Notes: generated by a model not told the origin, from the sequence alone. A stretch of DNA of 64,000 bases from Streptomyces sp. CGMCC 4.7035 (GCF_031583065.1 NZ_CP134053.1:4526001-4590000), one strand, 5' to 3'; shown: positions 8,796 through 19,553, counted from the first letter of the stretch. Translations and numbers: made by a program.

Positions 8796-9180
8796 GTGCG
8801 GTGGCTCCGGTATGCGGCCCAGGCCCAGCCGCTCGCCGATCCGGGCGTAGGCGCGGTGCACGATCTGGCCGGCGCGGGCATCCGCCGCCTGGATGTACTG
8901 GCCGAGTTGCAGGCCGCTCCGGACGTCGTCCTCGACCGGCTTCGCCGGGGGGCTGACCGCCCGCCTGGACGACGCCCGCGACCGCCTCGCCGACACCGAC
9001 GGCACCGCTGTCCCCGTCGAATCCGCCGACCTGGTCCACCGCCGGCTGCGCCGCGACCTGATCGCGGTGGAAGCGGCGGAACGGCAGCGCCTGCACGACG
9101 AGCACGCCATAAGCGACACCACCCGCAGACGCCTCCAGCGGTCTTTGGACCTGGAGGAGGCCAGGCTGGCGGACGTGTGA
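8796..9180 (+). pseudogene. Decayed C-terminus of a CPA1-type Na+/H+ antiporter
   Basis: From about 8950 the + strand reads LTARLDDARDRLADTDGT, then VHRRLRRDLIAVEAAERQRL, and ends RRRLQRSLDLEEARL. That is the cytosolic tail typical of actinobacterial Na+/H+ antiporters (LRRxxIAVExxELxRL...DLEEARL). The preceding part of the tail (DVLAELQAAPDVVLDRLRRG) is in a different frame; the switch occurs at a G run near 8945. No membrane domain is present. I read it as a 3' relic with a frameshift. Being next to kdp, it suggests the locus once held another cation transporter. Confidence 0.6.
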
Positions 9181-9198
9181 GAAGGGCCGAACAGGAAC

Positions 9199-10758
9199 TC
9201 AGCGGAACTCCGCCAACCGCGGTCTCAGCCCCAACCCGGTGAGCGCGACGGCGAGCAGCAACAGTCCACCGGACCACGGCAGTTGCTCGGCAAGATCCGC
9301 GCGGCCCGCCCGTACGGACGCGGTGAAATGGGCGCGGTTGATGTCGGTCAGCTGGTCCAGGGCGGTCATCCACGCCGCGAAGTGGGCGTTGGAGGTGTCG
9401 GGTTGCCAGTCCATACAGAACTCCACCGCCTCGTGCTCCTTCCCGGCCGCGAGCAGGTCGCGGATCTTGCGGTCGTCGCGTTGGTAGACGACGTAGGCCT
9501 GGACGGTCTTCTCGGCCGCGGTCCGCTCGCCGGGGAAGGTGATGTTGTCGAGTTCGCGCCGGAACTCCCCGGTGAAGCGCAGGTCGTGTCCGTCGGTGCG
9601 GTACGCCTGCCAGGTGACGGCGAGTTCGGCGTCGTACGTTCCCAGGTCCGCACCCTTGATCCCGTACAGCTGCTGGGACTTGGTGAGGAACGAGCTCGTG
9701 TACTGGTCCCGGCGCTCGGGGTCGAGGAGGTACCGGCTCTCGTCGGCGTTGGCGTCGTAGGCGATGGCGCGGGCGCGGGAGAGGGCCACGACGGAGTCGA
9801 AGGCATCGCGGCGGGCCCCACGCAGGTGCTCGGCGGAGGCGGAGAGCAGTTGTGCGCCGAGGAGGACGGAGACCAGCGTGCAGACGGTGGCGGCGAGGAC
9901 ACCGGGGTTGAGGATCCGGTGGAAACGGCGGGCCAGGTACCACTGCAGCACGCCGAGCGCGGCGAGGAGGAGCAGGCCCAGGGCGAGCACGGCGGCCAGT
10001 TGGGCCGACAGGGTGGAACGCGCCTGCGTGTACTGCCCGTTGAAGGCATCGTTGTTGGACTCCACCAACGTCCTCGCGTCCGGCAGGAGTCGGTGCTGGA
10101 GCAGATCCGTCGCCTTGCGGTAGTCGGCGAGCGCGGCCGCCTTGCCGCCGCTGTGCCCGTCGTTCTCCAGTGCGCGGCCGATCAGCTCCTGGTACTCGGC
10201 GAAGTCGTCGGTCAGCGACTCCACGGTCCGTTCGTCGGCCCTGTCCCCCTGGGCGGCGACGGCCAGGGTGCGCAGGTCGTGGCCGATCTCGCGGCGGGCG
10301 TCGCCGTAGAAGCCGACGGCTTTGCCGTACGGCGTCCGCAGGCGTCCCTTGCCCGCGTTGCCGCTGGACAGCAGGACGTTGGCGGCCTGCGCGTCCATGT
10401 TGTTCAGGGCGAGGTTCAGGTCGGCGGCGCTGATGGTGCGGGGTGCGTCACGGTCCGCGACGGTGTCCCAGGTGCCGGTGGCGGCCAGGCCGGCCAGCAC
10501 AAGCAGCAGGGCCAGGGCGGCGGTGAGCGAGACCGTGACCGCGCGCAGGAAGCGCAGGCGCGCGGGCAGGGTGGCCCAGTAGCGACGGCGCAGAGCGGCC
10601 CACGCGGCCACGGTCTCGCGACGGAGGGGACGTTCCCGCCCACCGGGCCGCGGCCCCCCTCGTTGCCGCGGACCGGTGGGCGGGGAAACCGCCGGTTGCC
10701 GTGGTGGTGCGCCTGCCCCCGTCTGAGGGCCGCGCGCTGTTCCGGCCGTGATGGTCAC
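9199..10758 (-). CDS. Membrane protein with two extracytoplasmic sensor-like halves
   Basis: 519 residues from GTG 10758 (GGAGGGACC just before it). An Arg/Pro-rich cytosolic N-terminus of about 70 residues is followed by a membrane helix (VTVSLTAALALLLVLAGLAATG), a helical extracytoplasmic region of about 180 residues, two close helices (LAAVLALGLLLLAALGVLQWYLARRF and LAATVCTLVSVLLGAQLL), a second helical region, and a C-terminal helix (WSGGLLLLAVALTGLGL). The helical domains look like the four-helix-bundle sensor domains of chemoreceptors and kinases, but no HAMP, kinase or other output domain follows. Function unknown. It lies next to, and in the same direction as, kdp. Confidence 0.7.
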   Translation of the reverse strand: MTITAGTARGPQTGAGAPPRQPAVSPPTGPRQRGGPRPGGRERPLRRETVAAWAALRRRYWATLPARLRFLRAVTVSLTAALALLLVLAGLAATGTWDTVADRDAPRTISAADLNLALNNMDAQAANVLLSSGNAGKGRLRTPYGKAVGFYGDARREIGHDLRTLAVAAQGDRADERTVESLTDDFAEYQELIGRALENDGHSGGKAAALADYRKATDLLQHRLLPDARTLVESNNDAFNGQYTQARSTLSAQLAAVLALGLLLLAALGVLQWYLARRFHRILNPGVLAATVCTLVSVLLGAQLLSASAEHLRGARRDAFDSVVALSRARAIAYDANADESRYLLDPERRDQYTSSFLTKSQQLYGIKGADLGTYDAELAVTWQAYRTDGHDLRFTGEFRRELDNITFPGERTAAEKTVQAYVVYQRDDRKIRDLLAAGKEHEAVEFCMDWQPDTSNAHFAAWMTALDQLTDINRAHFTASVRAGRADLAEQLPWSGGLLLLAVALTGLGLRPRLAEFR

Positions 10759-10979
10759 GGTCCCTCCCACGTCGGACCACGGACGGTCGCCCGTCCCCCG
10801 CTGTCGCTCAGTCTGCGACTGGTCCAGGCCACCGACGATCTGCGTTGACGCGCTCCTGACGCCTTGGCGGGCCGGTTTGACGGGACCTTGATGGTGTCGG
10901 CACAAGTCCGGGAGGAGTGCCGCGACTTGGACCCGGAAATCGACGGTCCGTAGCCGGGGTACGGCGTTACGGTGCTGCG

Positions 10980-11942
10980 ATGGACCTCTATCCGGAGACA
11001 GTGCCGTACGACCACGGCATGCTCGATGTCGGTGACGGCAACCACATCTACTGGGAGGTTTGCGGGAACCCGCACGGCAAGCCCGCGGTCATGCTGCACG
11101 GCGGGCCCGGTTCCGGCTGCGGCGCCGGATTCCGGCGGTACTGCGACCCGGCGGCCTACCGCATCGTGCTGCTCGACCAGCGCGGCTGCGGACGCTCCAC
11201 CCCGCACGCGAGCGCGTACGACACCGACATGAGCGTCAACACGACGGCCCACCTCATCGCCGATCTGGAGCTGCTGCGGCGGCACCTGGGGATCGAGCGG
11301 TGGCTGGTGTGGGGGGTGTCATGGGGGTCCGTGCTCGGGTTGCGGTACGCGCAGACGCACCCGGAGTCCGTGTCCGAGCTGGTGCTCACGGCGGTCGCGA
11401 CCGGGTCGAACCCCGAGGTGGCCCTCCTGACCAGGGGACTTGGCCAGTTCTTCCCCGAGGCCTTCGAGCGGTTCCTGGCCGTGCTGCCCGAGGACGAGCG
11501 CGACGGAAACCTCGCGGCCGCGTACAACCGGCTGATCGAGTCGCCCGATCCGGAGGTGCGGGCGCGCGCGGCGCGGGCCTGGACCGACTGGGAGACGGCG
11601 ACGATTCCGGCGCCGCCGCGGTCGGTCGAGCGCTACGAGGACCCCGGGTTCCGCATGGGTTTCGCCCGGACCGTCACCCACTACTGGGGCAACGACCACT
11701 TCCTCGGCGACGGCAATGACGAGGGCGTCGTCCTGCGGGACGCTCCCCTCCTCAAGGGCATCCCGGGCACCCTCGTCCAGGGCAGCCTCGACTTCGGCAA
11801 TCTGCTGGGCACCGTGTGGCGCCTCCATCACTCCTGGCCCGGCAGTGAGTTGATCACGGTGGACGACGTCGGGCACACGATGGGGGCGTCCGGCGTGGTG
11901 TCCGCGCTGATCGCGGCGACGGACGCGTACGCGCACCGCTGA
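10980..11942 (+). CDS. pip: Proline iminopeptidase
   Basis: Alpha/beta-hydrolase of family S33 that removes N-terminal proline from peptides. It has 320 residues. The oxyanion motif HGGPGSGC, the [13 protein letters not shown] stretch diagnostic of iminopeptidases, the nucleophile elbow GVSWGS (Ser) and the late DDVGHTMG (His) are present; the catalytic Asp is probably in VQGSLDF (usually GRYD). I chose ATG 10980, where [17 protein letters not shown] matches the usual N-terminus; there is no Shine-Dalgarno, so the mRNA may be leaderless. Monocistronic. Confidence 0.93.
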   Translation: MDLYPETVPYDHGMLDVGDGNHIYWEVCGNPHGKPAVMLHGGPGSGCGAGFRRYCDPAAYRIVLLDQRGCGRSTPHASAYDTDMSVNTTAHLIADLELLRRHLGIERWLVWGVSWGSVLGLRYAQTHPESVSELVLTAVATGSNPEVALLTRGLGQFFPEAFERFLAVLPEDERDGNLAAAYNRLIESPDPEVRARAARAWTDWETATIPAPPRSVERYEDPGFRMGFARTVTHYWGNDHFLGDGNDEGVVLRDAPLLKGIPGTLVQGSLDFGNLLGTVWRLHHSWPGSELITVDDVGHTMGASGVVSALIAATDAYAHR

Positions 11943-12334
11943 CCCTCCGGGCCGCGCGGGGCGAAGGCGGATGCGGATGCGGATGGCGACATCGGCCGAC
12001 CGCCGCCACAGGCCCGCCCCGCCCCGCCTGCACGTCGCCCGTCTCACCCTCCTTCGAGGGCCTGGCAGACCGCCCCCGGCATGACGCTACGTGTCCGTTC
12101 TCGGCCCGCCGGTCTTCCGGCTCCACCCGGCGCCCGGTTTCGGGCTCTCGCCGTGATGCGCCACTCATGCCGCTTTGGTGCGACGCCGATGCCGGCCTGG
12201 CGGTTCTTAACGGAAGCTTGACGCGACGACTCCCCTCACCCATGGGCCCACGCGTCACTCTCTGCTTACGCTGGTGCGGCCGTCCGTGTGATGGCCGAAT
12301 CCCGCCCCGAGCCGTACCTCAGGAGAGCACGCCG
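11943..12334. other. Intergenic region, 392 bp
   Basis: Between pip and the APC transporter. It starts with a short GCGGAT tandem run (about 11967-11985). AGGAG at about 12321 is the ribosome site for the ATG at 12335. TTGACG at 12220 could be a -35, but no clear -10 follows at the right distance. I see no gene or structured RNA in it. Confidence 0.5.
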
Positions 12335-14287
12335 ATGGCCACCACCGAACACCCACCTGCGAGCCGCTTGCGGACGTGGATGCTGGAGGGGCTGTCCGAC
12401 ATGGGCAAGGGCGCCCCGCAGGGCCCGCACGCCGAGCCCGAAACCCCGCACAAGGGCCAGCGCTGGTGGCGGGTGATGTGCCTGACCGGCGTCGACTACT
12501 TCTCGACCCTCGGCTACCAGCCCGGCATCGCCGCCCTCGCCGCCGGCCTGCTCTCCCCCATCGCCACCGTCGTCCTCGTCATCGTCACCCTGGCCGGCGC
12601 CCTGCCCGTCTACCGGCGCGTGGCGGAGGAGAGCCCGCACGGTGAAGGCTCCATCGCCATGCTGGAGCGGCTGCTGTCCTTCTGGAAGGGCAAGCTCTTC
12701 GTCCTCACCCTGCTGGGCTTCGCCGCCACCGACTTCCTGATCACCATCACCCTCTCGGCCGCCGACGCCTCCACCCACCTGGTTGAGAACCCCCATCTCA
12801 CGAGCATGCTCCACGGCCGGCAGATGCTGATCACCCTGCTCCTGGTCGCACTGCTGGGCGCGGTCTTCCTCAAGGGCTTCCTGGAGGCCATCGGCGTCGC
12901 GGTCGCTCTGGTGGTGGTCTACCTCGGACTCAACGTGGTCGTGGTGGCCGTCGGCCTGTGGCACGTGGTCACCGCCGGGCACGTGGTCACCGACTGGACC
13001 AGTGCCCTGACCGCCGAGCACGGCAACGTCTTCGCCATGGTCGGCGTATCCCTGCTGGTGTTCCCGAAGCTGGCGCTCGGTCTGTCCGGCTTCGAGACCG
13101 GCGTCGCGGTCATGCCCCACGTCGAGGGCGACCCCGGCGATACAGAGGAGAAGCCGACCGGCCGTATCCGGGACACCAAGAAGCTGCTCACGGCCGCGGC
13201 GCTGATCATGAGCGTCTTCCTGATCGCCACCAGCTTCATCACAACGGTGCTCATTCCGGCGAAGGAGTTCGAGTCGGGCGGCCAGGCCAACGGCCGCGCT
13301 CTCGCCTACCTCGCGCACGACTACCTCGGCAACACCTTCGGCACCGTCTACGACATCTCGACGATCGCGATCCTGTGGTTCGCGGGCGCCTCCGCGATGG
13401 CGGGACTGCTCAACCTCATGCCCCGCTACCTGCCCCGCTACGGCATGGCCCCGCACTGGGCCCGCGCGGTGCGCCCCATGGTCATCGTCTTCACCCTGGT
13501 CGCCTTCCTCGTCACCTGGATCTTCGACGCGGACGTGGACGCCCAGGGCGGCGCCTACGCCACCGGCGTGCTGGTGCTGATGTCCTCGGCGGCGATCGCG
13601 GTGACCATCGCCGCCCGCAAGGCCCGCCAGCGGAACTGGACGATCGCCTTCGCGATCGTCTCGGCGGTCCTCCTGTACGTCACCGTCGTCAACGTCATCG
13701 AACGCCCGGACGGCGTGAAAATCGGTGCCTGCTTTATCGCCGGCATCATTCTCGTCTCGCTCCTGTCGCGGCTCGCCCGCGCCTTCGAGCTGCGGGTGAC
13801 CAGCGTGACCATGGACGACATGGCGGAACGATTCGTTCGCGACATCGCCAGCCGGAAGATACGGCTCATCGCCAACGAGCCCGACCGGCGCGACATCGCC
13901 GAATACCGCGCCAAGATCGAACAGATCCGGCACGACAACGACATCACACCCCAGGACGACTTCGTCTTCGTGGAGGTGACGGTCGGCGACCCCTCGGAGT
14001 TCGAGGCGGGGCTGCACGTCCGCGGCGAGGTACTGCACGGCCGCTACCGCGTGCTGACCCTGGAGTCGTCCTCCATCCCCAACGCCCTGGCCGCCATGCT
14101 GCTGCACATCCGCGATACGACCGGATGCACCCCGCACATCTACTTCGAGTGGACCGAGGGCAACCCCTTCACCAACTTCCTCCGCTTCTTCCTCTTCGGC
14201 CAGGGCGAGGTGGCACCGGTGACCCGGGAAGTGCTGCGCGAGGCGGAACCGGACCGCAAACGCCGCCCACGCGTCCACGTCGGCTGA
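12335..14287 (+). CDS. APC-superfamily permease with long cytosolic C-terminus
   Basis: 650 residues. The start is ATG 12335 with AGGAG 9 bases upstream. About 12 membrane segments occupy residues 45-505. The opening motif [20 protein letters not shown] with [19 protein letters not shown] is typical of the large APC permeases annotated as amino acid transporters in actinobacteria. The layout of 12 helices plus a soluble tail also resembles KUP/KimA-type K+ importers. The last 150 residues (from about [16 protein letters not shown]) form a soluble domain with alternating strands and helices. The substrate cannot be told from sequence; K+ is a possibility given kdp nearby, amino acids the default. 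Confidence 0.75.
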   Translation: MATTEHPPASRLRTWMLEGLSDMGKGAPQGPHAEPETPHKGQRWWRVMCLTGVDYFSTLGYQPGIAALAAGLLSPIATVVLVIVTLAGALPVYRRVAEESPHGEGSIAMLERLLSFWKGKLFVLTLLGFAATDFLITITLSAADASTHLVENPHLTSMLHGRQMLITLLLVALLGAVFLKGFLEAIGVAVALVVVYLGLNVVVVAVGLWHVVTAGHVVTDWTSALTAEHGNVFAMVGVSLLVFPKLALGLSGFETGVAVMPHVEGDPGDTEEKPTGRIRDTKKLLTAAALIMSVFLIATSFITTVLIPAKEFESGGQANGRALAYLAHDYLGNTFGTVYDISTIAILWFAGASAMAGLLNLMPRYLPRYGMAPHWARAVRPMVIVFTLVAFLVTWIFDADVDAQGGAYATGVLVLMSSAAIAVTIAARKARQRNWTIAFAIVSAVLLYVTVVNVIERPDGVKIGACFIAGIILVSLLSRLARAFELRVTSVTMDDMAERFVRDIASRKIRLIANEPDRRDIAEYRAKIEQIRHDNDITPQDDFVFVEVTVGDPSEFEAGLHVRGEVLHGRYRVLTLESSSIPNALAAMLLHIRDTTGCTPHIYFEWTEGNPFTNFLRFFLFGQGEVAPVTREVLREAEPDRKRRPRVHVG

Positions 14288-14399
14288 CTGACGTAGCTGC
14301 GGGCAGTCGTGCCTCCCCCAGTGCCTTGACGGCCTGGGGGACACCCAGGGGCGGCACAGGTGGGCGCTGCGGGTACCACGCCGGGAATCGCACACTCCC

Positions 14400-15434
14400 G
14401 TGAGCGTTGAAGCCCTTGTGAGCTCACTGATCGCACCGACCCGGTTCTCCGTACTCGACCGCTCGCGCACCCGCGAGGGGCACGACGGGCCCGAGGCCCT
14501 GCGGGACACCGTTCGGCTGGCGCGGGAGGTCGAAGAACTCGGATACCACCGGTTCTGGGTCTCGGAGCACCATGGCGTGCCCGGTGTCGCCGGTTCCGCG
14601 CCGACCGTGCTGGCCGCGGCCGTCGCGGCGGCCACGCGCGACATCCGGGTGGGGACGGGCGGCGTGATGCTGCCCAATCACCGACCGCTCGTCGTGGCCG
14701 AGCAGTTCGGGGTACTGGAGTCACTCTTCCCTGGTCGGATCGACATGGGGCTGGGCCGTTCGGTCGGCTTCACCGACGGGGTACGCAAGGCACTCGGCCG
14801 GGACAAGGACGACGCCGACGACTTCGCCGGGCAGATCACCGAGCTCCTGGGATGGTTTCACGGCGACTCCCCCACCGGTGTCCACGCGCGCCCCGCCGAG
14901 GGCCTGACCGTGCCGCCCTTCGTTCTGGCCATGGGCGAGGGCGCCGCGATCGCCGCGCGCGCCGGGCTGCCCATGGTCATCGGGGACCTCCGCAACCGGG
15001 AGAAGATGCTGCGCGGTATCGAGCGCTACCGGGAGACGTTCCGGCCCTCGGCATGGGCGCGCGAGCCGTACGTGGTCGTCTCCGGCACCGTCGCGGTCGC
15101 GGACACTCCGGACAACGCCCGCCGCATCCTGCTCCCCGAGGCCTGGTCGATGGCGTATGCGCGGACCCACGGCACCTTCCCGCCCCTGCCGCCCGCCGAG
15201 CGCGTCGAGTCCCTTCCGATGAGTGCCAAGGAGCGTGGCTTCTACGAGGCCGGACTCGTCGGCCATATCGCGGGCACCGAGGAGCAGGTCGCCGACGAGC
15301 TGGAGAACCTGATCAAGGAGACCGGGGCGCAGGAGGTGCTCGTCACCACCAGTACGTACGACCGTACGGCGCTGGTGGACTCGTACCGGAGGCTGGCCCG
15401 GATCGCTGGACTGGGTGCGGTCCAGGTTCCGTAA
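14400..15434 (+). CDS. LLM class flavin-dependent oxidoreductase (MsnO8-like)
   Basis: Bacterial luciferase-like TIM-barrel oxidoreductase, 344 residues, using reduced FMN or F420. Features are the early SVLDRSRTREG, FWVSEHHGVPGVAGSAPTVL (His pair in the first active-site strand), IRVGTGGVMLPNHRPLVVAEQFGVLE, and PGRIDMGLGRSVGF. This pattern is that of the MsnO8 subgroup. The GTG at 14400 is the longest start; GTG 14418 would give a more usual N-terminus, and neither has a clear ribosome site. It converges with the DUF1348 gene, 12 bases between stops. Substrate unknown. Confidence 0.88.
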   Translation: MSVEALVSSLIAPTRFSVLDRSRTREGHDGPEALRDTVRLAREVEELGYHRFWVSEHHGVPGVAGSAPTVLAAAVAAATRDIRVGTGGVMLPNHRPLVVAEQFGVLESLFPGRIDMGLGRSVGFTDGVRKALGRDKDDADDFAGQITELLGWFHGDSPTGVHARPAEGLTVPPFVLAMGEGAAIAARAGLPMVIGDLRNREKMLRGIERYRETFRPSAWAREPYVVVSGTVAVADTPDNARRILLPEAWSMAYARTHGTFPPLPPAERVESLPMSAKERGFYEAGLVGHIAGTEEQVADELENLIKETGAQEVLVTTSTYDRTALVDSYRRLARIAGLGAVQVP

Positions 15435-15446
15435 GGCGGCGAGCGG

Positions 15447-15920
15447 TCAGAGGCCCAGCTCGCTCAGGCCCGGGTGGTCGTCGGGCCGGCGCCCCAGCGG
15501 CCAGTGGAACAGGCGCTCCGACTCCTTGATGGGGAGGTCGTTGATACAGGCGTAGCGTCGGCGCATCAGGCCGTCGTCGTCGAACTCCCAGTTCTCGTTG
15601 CCGTAGGAGCGGAACCAGTTGCCCGAGTCGTCGTGCGACTCGTAGGCGAAACGCACGGCGATGCGGTTGCCGTCGAAGGCCCACAGCTCCTTGATGAGCC
15701 GGTAGTCGAGTTCCCGGTGCCATTTGCGGGTGAGGAAGGCGACGATCTCGTCGCGGCCGTCGGCGAACTCCGCCCGGTTGCGCCAGCGGGAGTCCACCGT
15801 GTGGGCGAGCGCCACCTTTTCCGGGTCACGTGAGTTCCAGCCGTCCTCCGCCAGCCGTACCTTCTCGGTGGCGGTTTCCCGGGTGAACGGCGGGAACGGG
15901 GGGCGTGGTGCGTGCGTCAT
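15447..15920 (-). CDS. NTF2-like DUF1348 protein
   Basis: 157 residues, all within the DUF1348 / nuclear transport factor 2-like fold. Typical pieces are [80 protein letters not shown] and a C-terminal FHWPLGRRP. The cone-shaped fold usually binds small ligands or acts as an isomerase, but no function is proven for this family. Start ATG 15920 with GGAGACGAC before it. Confidence 0.9.
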   Translation of the reverse strand: MTHAPRPPFPPFTRETATEKVRLAEDGWNSRDPEKVALAHTVDSRWRNRAEFADGRDEIVAFLTRKWHRELDYRLIKELWAFDGNRIAVRFAYESHDDSGNWFRSYGNENWEFDDDGLMRRRYACINDLPIKESERLFHWPLGRRPDDHPGLSELGL

Positions 15921-16039
15921 GTCGTCTCCGTCGGATGTGCGGGCAGCCCACATGTGCCGCGACCGGCCGACCCTACGCGGAGAACGAGCGTTCCCCGCGT
16001 AGGCGGCGATGACGGGGCGCCCACCGCGCCCCGGCCGCT

Positions 16040-17539
16040 TCACGTCAGCGGGATGGTCACCTCGTCCTCCACCGGCGGGTCGACTTCCTGCCGCAGATTG
16101 CCGGTCGCCGCGAAGCAGCGCAGCCGGACCGCCTCCGGGGTGACGTCCAGGCGCAGGAAGCTCTTGAAGAAGGGCGGACTGTAGGTGGCCGAACTCGGCG
16201 AGAAGAGCTGGGTGTAGATCTTGCGTACGGGCAGGCGAAAGCGCGAGGTCCGTTCGGGACGCCCCCCGGCGCCCAGCAGACTGGCGACGAGCCGGGTGCG
16301 CAGGGTGACCCGCGCCGGTGTGCCCGGGGCGCGGGTCGGGGGAATGCCGAGGCGCTCGGCGATGACGGCGGTCGCCTCGGCCTCGGTGAGAGTGAAGAAG
16401 CGCCGCAGGCGCAGTCGGCGTCCGTAGAGCCTGCTGTAGAAGGCCAGCGAGTCGCCGCGCAGCGGGTAGCAGCGGAAGTCCTTCTCGGTGACGTTCGTCA
16501 GGGACACCCGCGGGATGGTGTGCGTGGCGTGCATGAACGCACCGCCGCCGCCGGAGACCACGTACTGGATCGTGCGGCCGTCCACCTCCACCGGATACCG
16601 CTGGTAGTTGTGGATGTCGCCGCCTATCGCCGCGACGTAGTGGTGGTCCGGGTCGCGGACGATGTCGTCGACCGTACCGCCGCCGTCGATGGGGCAGGGG
16701 TGGTGTTCGCCGTCCACGTACAGGGGGGAGCCGGTGATGAGGATCTTGGGGCGGGGGCCTCGGGAGACCTCCCGCAGCCAGCGGCCCTGTTCGGCGTCGA
16801 TGGTGCCCAGAAGGCCGGTGTCGATCCCGATGACGCGCACGGGTCCGGCGTCGACCGCCCAGTACGGGCCGGGCTGGAGGGCCTGCTGTGCGGGGGCGGA
16901 ACGCAACGTCCGCGCCTCGGCCAGGCGTTCCTCGTCCGGCGTACGCGGTGTGCGCCACAGCAGGGACCGCAGCCAGGCGGCCGTCAGCGGGCGGGGCGCG
17001 GGGGCCGGGGCGAGCGGCGCGGCGTCGCAGAAGACGCGCATGAACCCGTGCAGGTCCTCGTACCAGTCGTGGTTGCCCGGTATGGCGTAGATGGGGGCCT
17101 GGTAGCCCTGGTACGGGCGGAAGAACTTGGTTCCGTAGTCCGCGACGGCGCCGACCGGATAGATCACGTCGCTGGCTATGACGGCGAAGCGGGTGTCCTG
17201 GCTTGCCTTCAGGAAGCCGGGGACCACGGCGTATTGAGGGTCGTCCCCCTCGCCGGTGTCCCCGATGACCATGAACGAGAAGCGGTCCGGATCGTCCCGC
17301 CGGATCACCTTGTCGACGGGCGCGCCCGCGGCTTCCCGTTGCTCCACCCAGCGGCCGCGGGTCCGTCCGGTGGGATCCCCGAACCAGGAGGCCAGCACAC
17401 CGTTGCGCGCCGCCCACAGGGTCCTCGGGTCCAGCCAGGAGAGCTTTTCGACCTGGTGTGGCATCAATGCGCGATAGGTGCCGCGTTCCGCCGGGCCCCA
17501 GCCTGCGCCCTCGGCCGTATCGCGTGAAGATTCGGACAT
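16040..17539 (-). CDS. Calcineurin-like metallophosphoesterase
   Basis: 499 residues with the metal-binding motifs of the calcineurin fold: [10 protein letters not shown] (Asp), [11 protein letters not shown] (Asn-His), and [12 protein letters not shown] (late His pair), plus [15 protein letters not shown]. No signal peptide or membrane segment is seen, so it should be cytosolic. An N-terminal region of about 90 residues precedes the catalytic core and a beta-rich C-terminal region of about 110 residues follows it. Start ATG 17539. It stands alone with a 74-base gap to olsA. The substrate (phosphoprotein, cyclic nucleotide or phospholipid) cannot be predicted. Confidence 0.88.
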   Translation of the reverse strand: MSESSRDTAEGAGWGPAERGTYRALMPHQVEKLSWLDPRTLWAARNGVLASWFGDPTGRTRGRWVEQREAAGAPVDKVIRRDDPDRFSFMVIGDTGEGDDPQYAVVPGFLKASQDTRFAVIASDVIYPVGAVADYGTKFFRPYQGYQAPIYAIPGNHDWYEDLHGFMRVFCDAAPLAPAPAPRPLTAAWLRSLLWRTPRTPDEERLAEARTLRSAPAQQALQPGPYWAVDAGPVRVIGIDTGLLGTIDAEQGRWLREVSRGPRPKILITGSPLYVDGEHHPCPIDGGGTVDDIVRDPDHHYVAAIGGDIHNYQRYPVEVDGRTIQYVVSGGGGAFMHATHTIPRVSLTNVTEKDFRCYPLRGDSLAFYSRLYGRRLRLRRFFTLTEAEATAVIAERLGIPPTRAPGTPARVTLRTRLVASLLGAGGRPERTSRFRLPVRKIYTQLFSPSSATYSPPFFKSFLRLDVTPEAVRLRCFAATGNLRQEVDPPVEDEVTIPLT

Positions 17540-17613
17540 CGGTGAACCGTAGCAATGTCACACCGGGCAGCGTTCGTTCAGGTCCCCTTTCTCTCCCGGT
17601 CGGTGACGGTGCG

Positions 17614-18636
17614 TCAAACGGGCGTGGGCACGTCCCCGTGCGCGCCGTCCGGGAGTCCCATGGCCCGCTGGGCGGAGAGGGCGAGGCCGCGGCGGTCGGT
17701 CTCGGTGCCCGGTGCGAGCGCCGGTATCACGCGCACCTCCGCGACGAGCCCGCGCGCCGACACGACCCGCCACAGTGACGCGAGCAGCGAGTCGTCTCCC
17801 ACGAACGCGGGCGCGGTACTGGCCCGGCCCCCGTCGAGCCGGTAGTGGAGACGTACCGGCTGTACGGGCACGCCCGCGTCCAGCGCCGCCTGGAACACGG
17901 CCCGCCGGAAGCGGCCCTGCGCCCGGCCGCACCAGGTGCTCCCTTCGGGGAAGACCACGACCGCCGACCCCGCCCGCAGGCCGTCCGCGATGCGGGCGAC
18001 CGTATCGGGCAGGGCGCGCAGCCGGTCGCGCTCGATGAAGAGCGCCCCGCTGCGCGCGGTCAGCGCGCCGGCCACGGGCCACTGCCGCACCTCGATCTTC
18101 GCGAGCATGCGGCCGGGACGGACGGCGGCGAGCAACGGGATGTCCAGCCACGAGATGTGGTTGGCCACCATCAGCAGTCCGCCGTACGGCCGCGCGGCAC
18201 CGGTGATCCGTACGCGGACGCCCGCGGCACGCACGACCGTCCGGCACCACCTCCTGGTGATCCGGTCGCGCCGTGCGACGGAAACCCGGGCGACCACCGG
18301 GGAGAACACGATCGCGAAGACGACCAGGGCCAGGACCGCCGCGAGCCGGAGCAGGGCGCGCGGCACGGCGGCCGCCGACGCCGTGGCGTCCACGCAGGAC
18401 CGGGGCGAGCACGGTGCGCCGGGCAGCCAGGCGCTCACCGGAGCGGCGGTGCCGGGCTTCGCGCCGGGGCGCGGTGGCCTGGGCGCCGCCGCGGTCGCGG
18501 GGAGCGACGCCGTGCTCGCGTCCGGGCTCGCCAGCAGCGGCGTGCCACGACGGGGACGAGGCGGCACACCGATCCGGGAGGGGTTCGTCACGCCCACGCG
18601 GGGCACGTTCGTCGCACCGGTCCGAGGCACGTTCAT
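17614..18636 (-). CDS. olsA: Lyso-ornithine lipid O-acyltransferase
   Basis: PlsC-family acyltransferase, 340 residues, with the HX4D box in NHISWLD and the second box FPEGST. It is placed directly after olsB with an ATGA overlap (ATG 18636), which points to the second acylation of ornithine lipid synthesis rather than phosphatidate synthesis; olsBA pairs are known in actinobacteria. An unusual N-terminal extension of about 95 residues precedes the membrane helix: it starts [21 protein letters not shown], a near-repeat of NVPRxG, and continues as an Ala/Pro linker. One membrane segment ([18 protein letters not shown]) precedes the catalytic domain. Confidence 0.85.
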   Translation of the reverse strand: MNVPRTGATNVPRVGVTNPSRIGVPPRPRRGTPLLASPDASTASLPATAAAPRPPRPGAKPGTAAPVSAWLPGAPCSPRSCVDATASAAAVPRALLRLAAVLALVVFAIVFSPVVARVSVARRDRITRRWCRTVVRAAGVRVRITGAARPYGGLLMVANHISWLDIPLLAAVRPGRMLAKIEVRQWPVAGALTARSGALFIERDRLRALPDTVARIADGLRAGSAVVVFPEGSTWCGRAQGRFRRAVFQAALDAGVPVQPVRLHYRLDGGRASTAPAFVGDDSLLASLWRVVSARGLVAEVRVIPALAPGTETDRRGLALSAQRAMGLPDGAHGDVPTPV

Positions 18637-19409
18637 CACGCCGGGACGAGAGAGAGGAAGTGCCGCAGATAGCGCGCGTTGACCCGGCGCATCGACAGCA
18701 GGACGTACAGGTCGGCGACCCCGAAGTCCGGGTCGTGCGCGGGCTCCCCGCAGACCCAGGCGCCCAGGCGGAGGTAGCCCCGCAGCAGCGGGGGCAGCTC
18801 GGTGGGTCCTGCCGGGGCCGAGGTCTGGGGGCGCCAGGGCAGCAGCGGCCGTACGCGGTATTCCTCGGGCGCCAGGTGCTTGGTGCGCACCCGCTCCCAG
18901 GCGCCCGCCGCGAGCGAGCCGCCGTCGGCGAGCGGGAGGGAGCAGCAGCCGGCGAGCCACTCGTGGCCGCGGTCCACCATGTAGCGGGCTATTCCGGCCC
19001 AGATGAGTCCGATGACCGCGCCGTCGCGGTGGTCGGGGTGGACACAGGAGCGACCGACCTCGACGAGCCCGGAGCGGATCCCGTCGAGCGGGCCGAGGTC
19101 GAACTCACCCTCCGAGTACAGCCGCCCGGCGATCGCGGCCCGCTCGGGCGGCAGCAGCCGGTAGGTGCCGACGACCTGGCCGGTGCCGGTGTCGCGTATG
19201 AGCAGGTGATCGCAGTACGCGTCGAAGGCGTCCATGTCCAGGCCCGGCTCGGGGCCGTCGAGCCGGGCGCCCATCTCGCCGGCGAACACCTGGTGTCGCA
19301 GGCGCTGCGCGGCCCGGACGTCGTCCTGGTCGCGGGCGAGCGAGACCAGATAACCGGATCCGCCGGGCGGGGCGGCGAGTGCGGCGGGCGAGGCGGGCAT
19401 GGCGGTCAT
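18636..19409 (-). CDS. olsB: L-ornithine N(alpha)-acyltransferase OlsB
   Basis: GNAT-type acyltransferase of the PF13444/OlsB type, 257 residues, transferring a 3-hydroxyacyl chain from acyl carrier protein to ornithine. Diagnostic stretches are YLVSLARDQDDVRAAQRLRHQVFAGEMGA, DAYCDHLLIRDTGTGQVVGTYRLL, EVGRSCVHPDHRDGAVI and a YLRLGAWVCGEPAHDPDFGVADLYVLL end. ATG 19409 has AGGAG 6 bases before it. Forms an operon with olsA. Ornithine lipids are phosphorus-free membrane lipids, often important under phosphate limitation; no PHO box was recognised upstream. Confidence 0.87.
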   Translation of the reverse strand: MTAMPASPAALAAPPGGSGYLVSLARDQDDVRAAQRLRHQVFAGEMGARLDGPEPGLDMDAFDAYCDHLLIRDTGTGQVVGTYRLLPPERAAIAGRLYSEGEFDLGPLDGIRSGLVEVGRSCVHPDHRDGAVIGLIWAGIARYMVDRGHEWLAGCCSLPLADGGSLAAGAWERVRTKHLAPEEYRVRPLLPWRPQTSAPAGPTELPPLLRGYLRLGAWVCGEPAHDPDFGVADLYVLLSMRRVNARYLRHFLSLVPA

Positions 19410-19553
19410 GTCGGGCTCCTGTGCCGGGGCGGAAGCTGACGGAATCTGCACCTCACTTCTTCCGCGGCCGGCTGGCCCGGGCGTGTCCTGCGCGGGGCCC
19501 GTGGATGTGCGGCTGCTGAATGCCGGGGGTCGGCATCCGGCAGCCGGCACCAC

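Noticed and set aside
8653..9105. Minus-strand frame upstream of kdp (150 codons)
   Set aside because: Antisense to the antiporter remnant, Arg/Gly/Pro-rich, without a ribosome site or domain.
12266..14677. 803-codon open frame opposite the APC permease
   Set aside because: Low-complexity His/Gly/Asp/Gln antisense translation; no start signal; overlaps two well supported genes.
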